Positions 24,125 through 32,925 are shown, counted from the first letter of the stretch. The stretch: 64,000 nucleotides of DNA from Streptomyces seoulensis (GCF_004328625.1 NZ_CP032229.1:2232001-2296000), one strand, 5' to 3'. Numbers and translations are program-made. The notes: a model not told the origin generated them from the sequence alone.

Positions 24125-25138
24125 ATGCGCCCCGACACGCCTGCCGAGAACGTCGACCACACCGCTGAAGCGGCACGCCTGGAGCGGACCGCCGGCCTGT
24201 ACCCCGAGGACGCGGAGGCCCTGCTGCTGCGCGCCGCGGCCCACCTCGAACTGTCCGGCGCCCGCCCCGCGGCGACCGCGCTCTACGACCGACTGCTGTC
24301 CTCCGCCGGCCCGTTGGAGCATCCGCAGCTCGTCCGCGCCCTGAAGGCGGCGAACCTGTGGGAGTACGGCCACGAGGCCGAGGCGCGCGCGATCATCGAC
24401 GGCATCCGCACGGCCGCTCCGCGGGACCCGGCGCCGTGGGTGATCGTCGCGGAGGCGCTGGAGTCGCACGACGAACTGGAGGCGGCGCACGAGACGTTCC
24501 AGGAGGGCGCGGCCCTGCTGCTGACGGACGTCCCGGAGCCGCCGTACGCCACGCACCCGCTCCTCTTCGGCCGCCACCGGGTCCGCCGCATGCTCGGCCT
24601 CCCCCACGACACCTGGGACGCCCTCGCCGACACCCTCCACACCTCCCCGGTCTCCCTGGACGAACTCCACGACCCGAAGCGGGTGTGGTCCCTCGGCTCG
24701 GAGAACCCGGCGGAACTGGAGGCCGAGATCTCCCGCCTCCGAGCGGAGCTGTCCACGGCCCGCGAGGCGTTGTCCCGCCCCTACCCGGTGGCCGTCCTCC
24801 ACTGGCCGTCCTCAGAACTGACGGAACTGGTCACGGCGTACCCGACCCTCGAATCGGAGTACACCTCCCACGCCGACCACCTGGCGACCATAGAGACGTC
24901 CCTGACCGAACTGGCCACCTCCGGCACCCCCAACCTCGGCATCGTCACCGGCACAGTCCCGTCCTACGAGGCCTTCGCCGCCTCGGAGGGCACGTCCCCT
25001 GCGGACCCGGCACTCCTCCCGGAGTACGCGACGACGCTGGCGGCACGGGGGCTGGCGGTGGCTTGGCCGCCGGGGCGGGGGGCGGGGTGCTGGTGTGGGT
25101 CGGGTGTTGTGTATGGGGAGTGTCACGGGGCGCAGTAA
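24125..25138 (+). CDS. TPR-like protein with C-terminal SEC-C zinc motif
   Basis: A 337-residue cytosolic protein. The N-terminal half has helical repeats resembling TPRs (LYPEDAEALLLRAAAHLELSG, then ALKAANLWEYGHEAEARAI and DPAPWVIVAEALESHDELEAAHETFQEG). The end carries a SEC-C-like zinc knuckle: CWCGSGVVYGECHG. The in-frame ATG at 24125 is preferred; a GTG at 24116 is possible. This is the last core gene before the foreign island and appears intact. SEC-C motifs often bind zinc and contact proteins; the role here is unknown. Confidence 0.78.
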   Translation: MRPDTPAENVDHTAEAARLERTAGLYPEDAEALLLRAAAHLELSGARPAATALYDRLLSSAGPLEHPQLVRALKAANLWEYGHEAEARAIIDGIRTAAPRDPAPWVIVAEALESHDELEAAHETFQEGAALLLTDVPEPPYATHPLLFGRHRVRRMLGLPHDTWDALADTLHTSPVSLDELHDPKRVWSLGSENPAELEAEISRLRAELSTAREALSRPYPVAVLHWPSSELTELVTAYPTLESEYTSHADHLATIETSLTELATSGTPNLGIVTGTVPSYEAFAASEGTSPADPALLPEYATTLAARGLAVAWPPGRGAGCWCGSGVVYGECHGAQ

Positions 25139-25221
25139 GACGCACTGGCCAACCCCTTCGGCCGTTGTCAGTAGTGGCTGTTACAACTAATCCACATTGA
25201 CAGGCACCTGAGGGGGTTGCA

Positions 25222-28200
25222 GTGGCAGAGGCTAGGGGGCCGGCAGAGCCGGTTGCTGGGGTTTACGAGAAGCTGATCACTCAGGACGACGAGCGAGAGC
25301 TCGAGCAGCTTGAGGCTCTGGGTTGGAAGGCCATCAACGCGGCGGTCAGCGCGGAGTCCACGCCCCATGTGCTTGCCAGGCACATCGGGGCGCTGGTCGC
25401 CCAACGGCTCACCCAGCTGCCGCCGGAGCAGCGGGTGCCGTTTGCTAACGAACTCCTAGCCTCGCTCGCCGCTAGGGGCGCGACCGAAAGCGAGCCGGAG
25501 GCGGTCAGCGCCCTCATCGAGGGTCCGCAGCAACTGCTGGCGCTTGCTAGGCAGGAGGCTCCGGGAGCCTACTCCGTCCGTCCGCTAACCCCGCTGTCTG
25601 AGGCGTCGCTGTTGACGAATTCCCCGGAGGACTTGAGCCTCGGCACCGAGCTCCGAGCCGAACTTGCCACTGCGGACCGAATTGACCTTCTGTGCGCCTT
25701 TGTGAAGTGGTACGGGATACGAGTCCTTGAGGACGCCTTGCGCGCTGCCAAGGATCGTGGTGTGCCGATTCGGGTCATCACCACCACCTATATGGGTGCC
25801 ACAGACCGCCATGCCCTAGACCGTCTCGTACGAGACTTCGGCGCCACCGTGAAGGTCAACTACGAGATCCGGTCCACCCGCCTGCATGCGAAGGCATGGC
25901 TCTTCCGTCGCAACACGGGCTTTGACACGGCATACGTGGGCAGCTCGAACCTTTCTCGGGCCGCGCTGCTCGACGGGCTCGAGTGGAATGTGCGCCTGTC
26001 GTCGGTGGCTACGCCGGCAGTCCTGGACAAGTTCGAGGCGACCTTTGACGCATATTGGAACGACACCGCCTTCGAAACCTACGACCCTGACCAGCACGGT
26101 GCCCGCCTGGACGAAGCTCTGGCGCAGGCGAGTGGCACTGGGACGGGAACGGACCTGAAGATCAACCTCTCCGGTCTTGAAGTACGTCCGTTCCCGCATC
26201 AGCGGGACATGTTGGAGCGCCTCACGGTCGAGCGGGAGTTGCGCGATCGCCACCGAAACCTCCTCGTTGCCGCCACGGGCACGGGCAAGACCGTGATGGC
26301 CGCCCTTGATTACCGCGGCTTGCGCAAGAACTTCGTGGGTGGCCAGCCGCGGCTCCTCTTTGTCGCCCACCGCAAGGAGATCCTGCGGCAGTCGCTCCGC
26401 ACCTACCGAGAAGTGCTCGATGACGGATCTTTCGGCGAGCTTCTGCATGGCGGTCAGGATCCGCGGGACTGGAACCACGTCTTTGCCAGCGTCCAGTCCC
26501 TCAATGTGCAGCGTCTCGAGCAGTTGGCTCCTGATCACTTCGACATCATCGTCATCGACGAATTCCACCATGCCACTGCGTCTACGTACCGGCGGGTCAT
26601 AGAGCACTTCAAGCCCAAGGAGTTGCTGGGGCTGACGGCCACGCCCGAGCGGATGGACGGACGCAACGTCCAGGATGAGTTCTTCGATGGCAGGATCGCC
26701 GCCGAAATGCGCCTCTGGGAGGCACTGGAAAACGACCTCCTCTGCCCCTTCCACTACTTCGGAGTGCCCGATGGCACGGACCTCACGAACCTGAACTGGC
26801 AGAAGGGTTCGTACACCGACCAGGACCTCGACAAGCTGTACACGGGCAACCACGCTCGCGCTCGCATCGCGGTGAAGCAGATCCAGGACAAGGTCTCCAA
26901 CCCCGGGTTTATGCGGGCGCTCGGCTTCTGCGTCACCAAGGCCCATGCCCACTTCATGGCGGGCTTCTTCCGTGAAGTCGGCTTCCAGGCCGTAGCGCTG
27001 GACAGTGACTCTTCCTCGGACGCACGCGCCCAAGCACTTGCCGACCTCCGTGATGGCAAGCTTCAGGTGATCTTCTCCGTCGACCTGTTCAACGAGGGAC
27101 TCGACATCCCCGACGTCGACACACTGCTGCTGCTCCGTCCCACTAATAGCGCGACGATCTTCCTTCAGCAGCTGGGCCGAGGGCTGCGGCGCACCGAGAC
27201 CAAGCCGGTACTGACAGTCCTCGACTTTATCGGGCAGCACAGGGCTGAGTTCCGCTTTGAGGAGCAGTTCCGGGCTCTGACCAACCTGACCCGCAACCGA
27301 CTGGTCGACCACATCGAGCATGACTTCCCGCAGCTTCCGTCGGGCTGCCAAATCATTCTCGAGGGCAAGTCCAAGGATTTCGTTCTGGACAACATCCGGA
27401 CCCAGCTTGGGGCCACGGTGAAGACGCTGATCAAGGAGGTGAAGTCCTACCACACGCCTCTCTTGGCCGACTACCTGCGCGAGAGCAGGCGCGACATCAA
27501 AGAGTTGTACAAGAGCGACAACTCCTGGACCGCGGTACTGCGCCGCGCAGGGTTCCTCGAAGAGACCGCTCCCCCTGCGGAGGCAGCGCTACTCAAGCGA
27601 GTCCACGCATTTCTGCACGTCGACGACCCGGAGCGGGCGGATGCCTACCAGCGGCTGCTTCAGGATGACGCTCCCACCTACGCGGAGATGAGCCCCCTCG
27701 ATCAGGCATACGCTCGCATGCTGTTCTTCAACATTTGGGACAACGCAGGCGGCTTCACCAGCTATCAAGAGGGTCTTGAGTCACTGCGTCCGCTGACCGC
27801 GTTCCGCGACGAGTTGTGTCAGCTGCTCACGTACGTCATGGAGCGTACGGACCACTTCCCCCTCTCCCTTTCCGGGCGCCTGAGTCAGGTGCCACTGAAG
27901 GTGCACAGCGCCTACAACCGCTCCGAGATACTCGCTGCGCTCGGTGTGGCCCGCCTCGGTGGCCAGATGCCGCGCTCGTTCGCGCAAGGGGTGCAGTGGG
28001 TCGATAAATTGCAGACGGATGCGCTGCTCATCACCCTGGAGAAAAACGAGAAGGACTTCTCCCCCACCGTTCGCTACAAGGATTATGCACTTAGCCCGAC
28101 GCTGTTCCACTGGGAGTCACAGAATGCCACGGCTGTCGACTCTCGCACGGGTAAGCGCTACCAGCACCATGAAGCGTTGGGCAGTGAAGTGCTTCTCTTC

Positions 28201-28371
28201 ATGCGCCGATACAAAAACACTGACATAGGCAAGTCCCAGCCCTGGATGCTGCTCGGGCCGGCCACTTATCACACGCACACCGGCAGCAAGCCGATGGCCA
28301 TCACTTGGCGCCTAGAGCACGAGTTGCCGGCTGATGTGTGGACGTACTCCGCGGCCGTCACGGCAAGCTGA
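25222..28371 (+). CDS. PLD-DEAD helicase-DUF3427 protein (candidate defence or DNA-repair enzyme)
   Basis: A 1049-residue three-part protein. A phospholipase-D-like nuclease domain spans about 130-270, with LHAKAWLF (His222, Lys224) and VGSSNLS but no clear Asp of a full HKD. The superfamily 2 helicase follows: Walker A GTGKT (353-357), DEFHH (446-450), TATP (472-475) and QLGRGLRR (650-657). The last 350 residues are a DUF3427 region. It starts at a GTG after GAGGGGG. Third codon positions are visibly less GC-biased than in neighbours, and the gene abuts an IS and a truncated core gene, all signs of horizontal transfer. Such proteins are met in mobile islands; a defence role is inference. Confidence 0.88.
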   Translation: MAEARGPAEPVAGVYEKLITQDDERELEQLEALGWKAINAAVSAESTPHVLARHIGALVAQRLTQLPPEQRVPFANELLASLAARGATESEPEAVSALIEGPQQLLALARQEAPGAYSVRPLTPLSEASLLTNSPEDLSLGTELRAELATADRIDLLCAFVKWYGIRVLEDALRAAKDRGVPIRVITTTYMGATDRHALDRLVRDFGATVKVNYEIRSTRLHAKAWLFRRNTGFDTAYVGSSNLSRAALLDGLEWNVRLSSVATPAVLDKFEATFDAYWNDTAFETYDPDQHGARLDEALAQASGTGTGTDLKINLSGLEVRPFPHQRDMLERLTVERELRDRHRNLLVAATGTGKTVMAALDYRGLRKNFVGGQPRLLFVAHRKEILRQSLRTYREVLDDGSFGELLHGGQDPRDWNHVFASVQSLNVQRLEQLAPDHFDIIVIDEFHHATASTYRRVIEHFKPKELLGLTATPERMDGRNVQDEFFDGRIAAEMRLWEALENDLLCPFHYFGVPDGTDLTNLNWQKGSYTDQDLDKLYTGNHARARIAVKQIQDKVSNPGFMRALGFCVTKAHAHFMAGFFREVGFQAVALDSDSSSDARAQALADLRDGKLQVIFSVDLFNEGLDIPDVDTLLLLRPTNSATIFLQQLGRGLRRTETKPVLTVLDFIGQHRAEFRFEEQFRALTNLTRNRLVDHIEHDFPQLPSGCQIILEGKSKDFVLDNIRTQLGATVKTLIKEVKSYHTPLLADYLRESRRDIKELYKSDNSWTAVLRRAGFLEETAPPAEAALLKRVHAFLHVDDPERADAYQRLLQDDAPTYAEMSPLDQAYARMLFFNIWDNAGGFTSYQEGLESLRPLTAFRDELCQLLTYVMERTDHFPLSLSGRLSQVPLKVHSAYNRSEILAALGVARLGGQMPRSFAQGVQWVDKLQTDALLITLEKNEKDFSPTVRYKDYALSPTLFHWESQNATAVDSRTGKRYQHHEALGSEVLLFMRRYKNTDIGKSQPWMLLGPATYHTHTGSKPMAITWRLEHELPADVWTYSAAVTAS

Positions 28372-28387
28372 GACCGAACAGCAGGGC

Positions 28388-29359
28388 TTAGAGATTCCGC
28401 GGGTAGAGGACAAGGCGTCATGGTCGGCGGTCTGGCCGTGTGTCCCAGCGTTGGCTGGTCCAGGCTTCGCGGATGAGGCGTCGGATCACGATGATCGCGG
28501 TCATCAACGCGAGCAGTGCGTTGATGACGACCGCTCGACGTTCCGTGCAGGACAGGGTGAAGTTGAAGCCGCGGCTGTACCAGGAGTTGGTGCGCTCGAC
28601 GACCCAGCGGCGAGTGTGGTTGATCGGGATCACGACGCCCTTGGGCTGGATCCGCCACTCGCAGCCGAGATCGGTCAGCAGTTTGCGGGTGACCGTGGAG
28701 TCGTAGCCCGCGTCAAGGTGCACCGTGATCTGCTCAGGCAACGCGAGCTCGAAACGCCCGAGCTTCTCTAGCGTCGGGCGCAGCAGCGGGGAGTCGTGGC
28801 GGTTCGCGCCGGTCACAACACAGCCCAACGGGATCCCGCGTCCGTCGGTCATCCGCGACCACTTGATCCCGAGTTTTCCCCGGTCAACCGGTGATTTCCC
28901 GGCGACCTCACCACCGCAGGGCGCTTTGGTGATCTGCCCGTCGACGGTGATGTCGGCCAGGTCCAGGCCCACGACACGGTCGTAGGTCTCCAACACGATC
29001 TGCTCCAGCCCTGCGAAGACACCGGCCGCGATCCACTCGTTGCGTCGGGTTCTCATCGTGGTTGCCGAGCACGATTGATCGGCGTGCTTCTCGTACGAGC
29101 CGCCGAAGACGAGTTTCGCGACGAGCTTGTCGAACATGATCCGGTCCGGGATCCGTGGGTTGTGACAGCCCCACGGATGTGTCTCGAGATGCGGTGGCAG
29201 GAGGGCCTCGAACTGGACCCACAAGGGCTCGATCGCCCATGCTTCGACGGCTGGCACCGGTGCTCCGTTTTCAGATGTAGAGATGTAGGAGTCCCGCGTC
29301 AAAACGGATCCCGGGCCCGCGTCACATCAGCCTGACGCCCCTACCTGTGAAATTTCTTA
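28388..29359 (-). mobile_element. IS5-family insertion sequence (IS1031-like), with TTA target duplication
   Basis: The element proper is about 28391-29356 (966 bp). Imperfect terminal inverted repeats match at 12 of 16 positions: GAGATTCCGCGGGTAG at the left and the complement of CTACCTGTGAAATTTC at the right. TTA occurs directly outside each end (28388-28390 and 29357-29359), as expected for the TNA duplications of the IS1031 group. One transposase gene fills it on the minus strand. It lies between the helicase and the LapA remnant. Confidence 0.85.
28418..29257 (-). CDS. IS5-family DDE transposase
   Basis: A roughly 280-294 residue transposase. The first catalytic Asp is in DITVDGQITKAP, the second in HLDAGYDSTVTRKLL, and the Glu in RRWVVERTNSWYSRGF, the Y-R-E type signature of the IS5 group. 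The N-terminal DUF4096-like half (WVQFEALLPPH, DRIMFDKLVAKLVFGGSYEKHA) is also present. No frameshift is visible, so it may be active. The start is ambiguous: GTG at 29257 or a TTG at 29302 that adds 15 residues. Its G/C bias is lower than that of core genes. Confidence 0.85.
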   Translation of the reverse strand: MPAVEAWAIEPLWVQFEALLPPHLETHPWGCHNPRIPDRIMFDKLVAKLVFGGSYEKHADQSCSATTMRTRRNEWIAAGVFAGLEQIVLETYDRVVGLDLADITVDGQITKAPCGGEVAGKSPVDRGKLGIKWSRMTDGRGIPLGCVVTGANRHDSPLLRPTLEKLGRFELALPEQITVHLDAGYDSTVTRKLLTDLGCEWRIQPKGVVIPINHTRRWVVERTNSWYSRGFNFTLSCTERRAVVINALLALMTAIIVIRRLIREAWTSQRWDTRPDRRP

Positions 29360-29590
29360 CCAATTGACCAAACTCAGGATCAGTCGGTGGACGTCAGCTA
29401 CTTCGGTGCCCACGGGTGCGTTCCGCTGCGCGTGGCCCTGCTGCCGGCCGCGGTGGCGGGCATCCTGCTCACCGCGCTGGCGGGCAGCACGCGGATCATG
29501 CAGTTGCGCGCGACCGCCCGCAAGCACCGCCGGGCCGACCACAGGGCTGTGAAGGCCGAGGCCAAGGACTCGTCAAAGGCCCGGCGGTAG
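29360..29590 (+). pseudogene. LapA-like membrane protein remnant, 5' end missing
   Basis: From about 29366 the frame reads DQTQDQSVDVSYFGAHG, then a membrane span (LRVALLPAAVAGILLTALAG) and a basic tail (RIMQLRATARKHRRAD) ending at 29590. This matches the second half of Streptomyces LapA-like proteins, in which a first membrane span precedes QSVDVSYFG. The first span and start codon are absent: the coding frame meets foreign sequence at the IS end. A GTG at 29387 could still express 67 residues, with one span. The IS itself has an intact target duplication, so the deletion probably came with the island junction rather than with this transposition. Confidence 0.7.
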
Positions 29591-29596
29591 CCCGGA

Positions 29597-30607
29597 CTAC
29601 CGGGAGCCCGCCACAGGCCGCTGCTTGTAGAAGGACTCCTCCAGGTAGGCGGCCTCGTGCGGCTGGTAGGGCTCCTCCAAGTAGGCGGCCTCGTCTTCGT
29701 CGAGTTCGACGTCCACCGCGGCGACCGCGTCGGCCAGCTGGGTCGGCTTGGTGACCCCAACGATGGGCGAGGTCACCGTCGGGTTGCGCATGACCCAGGC
29801 CAGGGCAACCTGGGCCGGGGACAGACCCCGCTTGCCCGCGATCTCGTGGACACGCTCGGCCACTGCCTGGTCCTCGTCGCGGTAGAGGATCTTGCCGCCC
29901 GCGTCGGTCTCGGCGCGCGCCGTGGCGGTGTCCCGGGCCCGCGTCAGCCTGCCCCGCGCCAGCGGGCTCCACGGGATCACGCCGATGCCCTGGTCGGCGC
30001 AGAGCGGGATCATCTCCCGCTCTGCTTCCCGGTGGATGAGGTTGTAGTGGTCCTGCATCGACACGAACCGGGTCCAGCCGTTCAGGTCAGCCAGGTACAG
30101 GGCCTTGGCGAACTGCCAGGCGTACATGGAAGAGGCTCCGATGTAGCGGACCTTCCCGGACTTGACCGCGTCGTGCAGCGCCTCGAGGGTTTCCTCGATC
30201 GGGGTGTCGTAGTCCCAGCGGTGGATCTGGTACAGGTCGATGTAGTCGGTCCCCAATCGCTTCAGGGAGGCGTCGAGCTCGGCGAGGATCGCCTTGCGGG
30301 ACAGCCCGGCGCCGTTCGGGCCGGGGCGCATCCGCATCCAGACCTTGGTGGAGAGAACGACCTCCTCGCGCCGGGTGAAGTCCTTGACCGCCTGGCCGAC
30401 GATCTCCTCGCTGCTTCCGGCGCTGTATCCATTGGCCGTGTCGAGGAAGTTGACGCCGCCCTCGAGGGCCTGCTTGATGATGTCCCGGCTGGCGTCCGCG
30501 CCCAGCGACCAAGGCTCGCCGCCCCGGTCCGGCTCGCCGAAGCTCATGCAGCCGAGGGCGATGGCGGAGACTTCCAGTCCGGTCGTTCCGAGTTTGATGT
30601 ATCGCAT
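29597..30607 (-). CDS. Aldo/keto reductase
   Basis: A 336-residue cytosolic NADPH-dependent carbonyl reductase of the YhdN/AKR11-like type. The catalytic tetrad is visible: Asp and Tyr in FLDTANGYSAG, Lys in VVLSTKVWM and His in LYQIHRWD. The family segment PWSPLARGRLTR is present. The C-terminus contains a 12-residue duplication (EAAYLEEPYQPH followed by EAAYLEESFYKQ), which most relatives lack. The gene starts only a few bases after a MerR-type promoter (30618-30645), so the transcript is nearly leaderless and is probably induced by aldehydes or electrophiles. Confidence 0.92.
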   Translation of the reverse strand: MRYIKLGTTGLEVSAIALGCMSFGEPDRGGEPWSLGADASRDIIKQALEGGVNFLDTANGYSAGSSEEIVGQAVKDFTRREEVVLSTKVWMRMRPGPNGAGLSRKAILAELDASLKRLGTDYIDLYQIHRWDYDTPIEETLEALHDAVKSGKVRYIGASSMYAWQFAKALYLADLNGWTRFVSMQDHYNLIHREAEREMIPLCADQGIGVIPWSPLARGRLTRARDTATARAETDAGGKILYRDEDQAVAERVHEIAGKRGLSPAQVALAWVMRNPTVTSPIVGVTKPTQLADAVAAVDVELDEDEAAYLEEPYQPHEAAYLEESFYKQRPVAGSR

Positions 30608-30617
30608 GCTTCCGAAC

Positions 30618-30645
30618 CTAGGAATTGGAGTGCGCTCTAACGCAA
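30618..30645 (-). promoter_or_regulatory. MerR-type promoter of the aldo/keto reductase
   Basis: On the minus strand TTGCGT (-35) and TAGGTT (-10) are separated by 19 bp, longer than normal. The spacer contains the near-palindrome TTGGAGTGCGCTCTAA (30625-30640, plus-strand reading), one mismatch from a perfect dyad. An over-long spacer with a centred dyad of this type is the hallmark of MerR-family activation (for example AdhR/NmlR-like). No MerR gene is in the window. Confidence 0.72.
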
Positions 30646-31036
30646 ATACGTCTCGGTCCGGAATTCGGAGGTGTGGGGCATGTGTGCCCTGTCAGGTTTT
30701 GACCGTTTCGGCCAGACGTACCAGAGCACCCAGCGGTAGCGGATAACAAACTGTCAATTCTCGGCCGAGCGCGTGGGGCACTACTCAGCCCCCCGACGGC
30801 AAACCGCCCTCGCGGGTCCGTCGCCACGACCGATCATCGCTCGATCACTAGGAGATTCCGCTGGTCCCGGCGGTGGTATCGCGGCGCTCGCGACGGCGCC
30901 CCTACCCGCGGGATCTCTTAGCAGGGCGGGCCTTGGGGTGGGGCAGACGACCCCGTCGGTGGGTGCTTCTTGCCGCCCGTTAGCCTCGACCGCACGTATG
31001 GCGAACACGGCATACGAGGACGACAGGAGACAAGTC
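30646..31036. other. Intergenic region without a recognised gene
   Basis: About 390 bp between divergent genes. It must hold the promoter of the gene at 31037; I see no convincing -35/-10 pair, only TTGCCG near 30970 followed by GTTAGCCT. No tRNA, RNA motif or coding frame with Streptomyces codon bias stands out. Confidence 0.4.
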
Positions 31037-31339
31037 ATGGCCAAGGTTCCTGGTGCGGTGGTCGCCGCCGTCGGTCTCGTCGGTGGTTACGGCGTCGCCC
31101 GTTGGACGAAGAGGCGGCCGCTCGGTGGGGTGGTGCTGGCCGGGGCCGGGGTCGTTGCCGCGCGGGAGTGGAACGCTCGGGCCGGGGCTCCTACGGCTGC
31201 CGCGCTGACCGGTGCGTACGTCGCCGGGTTCGCCGGGTCCCACCCCCTCGCCAAGAAGGTCGGCGCCTGGCCCTCCGTGCTCGGCGTGGCCGGCGCGGTC
31301 GCCCTCGCCTCCTGGGCGTTCGCCGACCGGCGGAGCTGA
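31037..31339 (+). CDS. Small Gly/Ala-rich hypothetical membrane-associated protein
   Basis: A 100-residue protein, MAKVPGAVVAAVGLVGGYGVARWT, with two or three short hydrophobic segments and repeated Gly-Ala stretches (VVLAGAGVVAAREW, AALTGAYVAGFAGSHPLAKKVGAW, VLGVAGAVALASWAF). I do not recognise its function. AGGAG eight bases before the ATG supports this start; an in-frame ATG at 30998 would add 13 residues. Third-position GC is high, as for a real gene. It ends at a strong shared terminator. Confidence 0.65.
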   Translation: MAKVPGAVVAAVGLVGGYGVARWTKRRPLGGVVLAGAGVVAAREWNARAGAPTAAALTGAYVAGFAGSHPLAKKVGAWPSVLGVAGAVALASWAFADRRS

Positions 31340-31356
31340 ACACCACGTCCCCCGGT

Positions 31357-31388
31357 CGGGGCCGCCCGGCACATCCCTGGCGGCCCCG
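31357..31388. terminator. Bidirectional hairpin between small protein gene and MFS gene
   Basis: CGGGGCCGCC (31357-31366) pairs perfectly with GGCGGCCCCG (31379-31388), giving ten base pairs and a 12-base loop. It sits between convergent stops (31339 and 31396). No T-run follows, as is common in Streptomyces. Confidence 0.6.
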
Positions 31389-31395
31389 TGTCCAC

Positions 31396-32925
31396 CTATC
31401 CCACCCCCACCCCCGAAGGCGCCGTGGACGACAGCGGCGTGGCCACGTCCTCCAGTGAGCGCCCCTCCGCCCGTACCGCCAGTGCCGCCGCGACCAGGCC
31501 CGCCACGCACATCAGGGACGCGCCGATCTGGAAGGCGAGGACCGTGTCGCCCACGTGGCCGGTGCTCGTCAGGTCGGCGAAGATCAGCGGGCCGCTGATG
31601 CCGCCCGCCGCCGTGCCCAGGGCGTAGAAGAAGGCGATGGACATCGCGCGGGTCTCCATCGGGAAGATCTCCGAGACGGTGAGGTACGCGCTCGACGCGC
31701 CCGCGGAGGCGAAGAAGAGGACCGCGCACCAGCAGGCCGTCAGGGTGGTCGCGCTGAGCGAGCCACGGTCGAAGAGCCATGCCGTGCCGAACAGCAGGAG
31801 GCCGGAGAGCAGGTACGTGGACGAGATCATCACCCGGCGCCCCACCGTGTCGAACAGCTTGCCCAGCAGCAGGGGGCCGAAGAAGTTGCCGACCGCGATG
31901 ACCGCGAAGTAGTAGCCGGTCCGGTCGGCCGGGACGTCGAAGAAGCGGGTGAGGATGGCGCCGAAGCCGAAGGTGATGGCGTTGTAGAGGAACGCCTGGC
32001 CGATGAAGAGGGAGAAGCCGAGTACCGCGCGCCGGCGGTAGCGGCCGAAGACGGTGCGGGCGATCTCCAGGAAGGTGACGCTGCCCCGGCGGTGGATCTC
32101 CAGCCGGCCCTCGGGCGCGGGCAGCGCGTGCCCCTGCTGATCCTCGATCTTCCGCTCGATCCCGGAGACGATCTCCTCCGCCTCCCGGTCCCGGCCGTGG
32201 ATCAGCAGCCAGCGTGGGCTCTCCGGTACGTGCCGTCGTACCAGCAGGATGACCAGGGCGAGCACCGCGCCGAGGGCGAAGGTGAGGCGCCAGCCGATGT
32301 TCTCCGGCAGGAAGGCGGTGTCCAGCGCCAGGATGGACAGCAGGGAGCCGCCCACCGCGCCCAGCCAGAAGCTGCCGTTGATCATCAGGTCCACCCGGCC
32401 GCGATAGGCGGCCGGGATCAGCTCGTCGATCGCGGAGTTGATGGCCGCGTACTCCCCGCCGATGCCGAAGCCGGTCAGGAAGCGGAACAGGAAGAACCAC
32501 CACGCCTCGGTCGACAGCGAGGTCAGCGCGGTCGCCGCGAGATACACGGCCAGCGTGATCATGAACAGCTTGCGGCGCCCGAAATGATCCGTCAGGCGCC
32601 CCCAGAACAGGGCGCCGACGCACGCACCGGCCACGTACAGCGCGGCCGCGGTGCCGGTGACCTGCCCGGAGCTGATGGAGAGTCCGCTGCCGGGCTCGGA
32701 GAGCCGGCCCGCGATGTTGCCGACGACCGTGACCTCCAGGCCGTCGAGAATCCACACCGTGCCCAGGCCGACCACGATCGTCCAGTGCCAGCGGGACCAG
32801 GGCAGACGGTCCAGCCGGGCCGGGATGTCGCTGGTGGTCGAGCCACCTCCCGCCGCACCGCCGCCGTTCGCACCGCTTCCGGTCGAGCCGCCCGATCGTG
32901 ACGGCGTCCCCGCTCCCGTACTCAT
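31396..32925 (-). CDS. MFS transporter, sugar/aromatic-acid type
   Basis: A 509-residue transporter with 12 predicted spans. A Gly/Ser-rich cytoplasmic head of about 40 residues precedes the first span. MFS signatures are GRLTDHFGRRKLF after span 2 and LGKLFDTVGRRVMI after span 8; the sugar-porter-like motifs PESPRWLLIHGR before the central loop and FLTGFGIGGEYAAINSAIDE are clear. The IGGEYAA motif is typical of metabolite:H+ symporters. Substrate unknown. The ATG at 32925 is chosen with GAGGGG upstream. Confidence 0.88.
   Translation of the reverse strand: MSTGAGTPSRSGGSTGSGANGGGAAGGGSTTSDIPARLDRLPWSRWHWTIVVGLGTVWILDGLEVTVVGNIAGRLSEPGSGLSISSGQVTGTAAALYVAGACVGALFWGRLTDHFGRRKLFMITLAVYLAATALTSLSTEAWWFFLFRFLTGFGIGGEYAAINSAIDELIPAAYRGRVDLMINGSFWLGAVGGSLLSILALDTAFLPENIGWRLTFALGAVLALVILLVRRHVPESPRWLLIHGRDREAEEIVSGIERKIEDQQGHALPAPEGRLEIHRRGSVTFLEIARTVFGRYRRRAVLGFSLFIGQAFLYNAITFGFGAILTRFFDVPADRTGYYFAVIAVGNFFGPLLLGKLFDTVGRRVMISSTYLLSGLLLFGTAWLFDRGSLSATTLTACWCAVLFFASAGASSAYLTVSEIFPMETRAMSIAFFYALGTAAGGISGPLIFADLTSTGHVGDTVLAFQIGASLMCVAGLVAAALAVRAEGRSLEDVATPLSSTAPSGVGVG

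Noticed and set aside
25139..29600. CRISPR array or restriction-modification genes in the island
   Set aside because: No regularly spaced repeats and no methylase, specificity or Cas motif in any frame.
29597..30640. Plus-strand frame opposite the aldo/keto reductase
   Set aside because: It lacks any recognised motif and mirrors the codon bias of the real gene.
31555..32901. Plus-strand 448-codon frame
   Set aside because: It is the antisense of the MFS transporter, rich in Gln/Ala/Glu/Arg with no domain.
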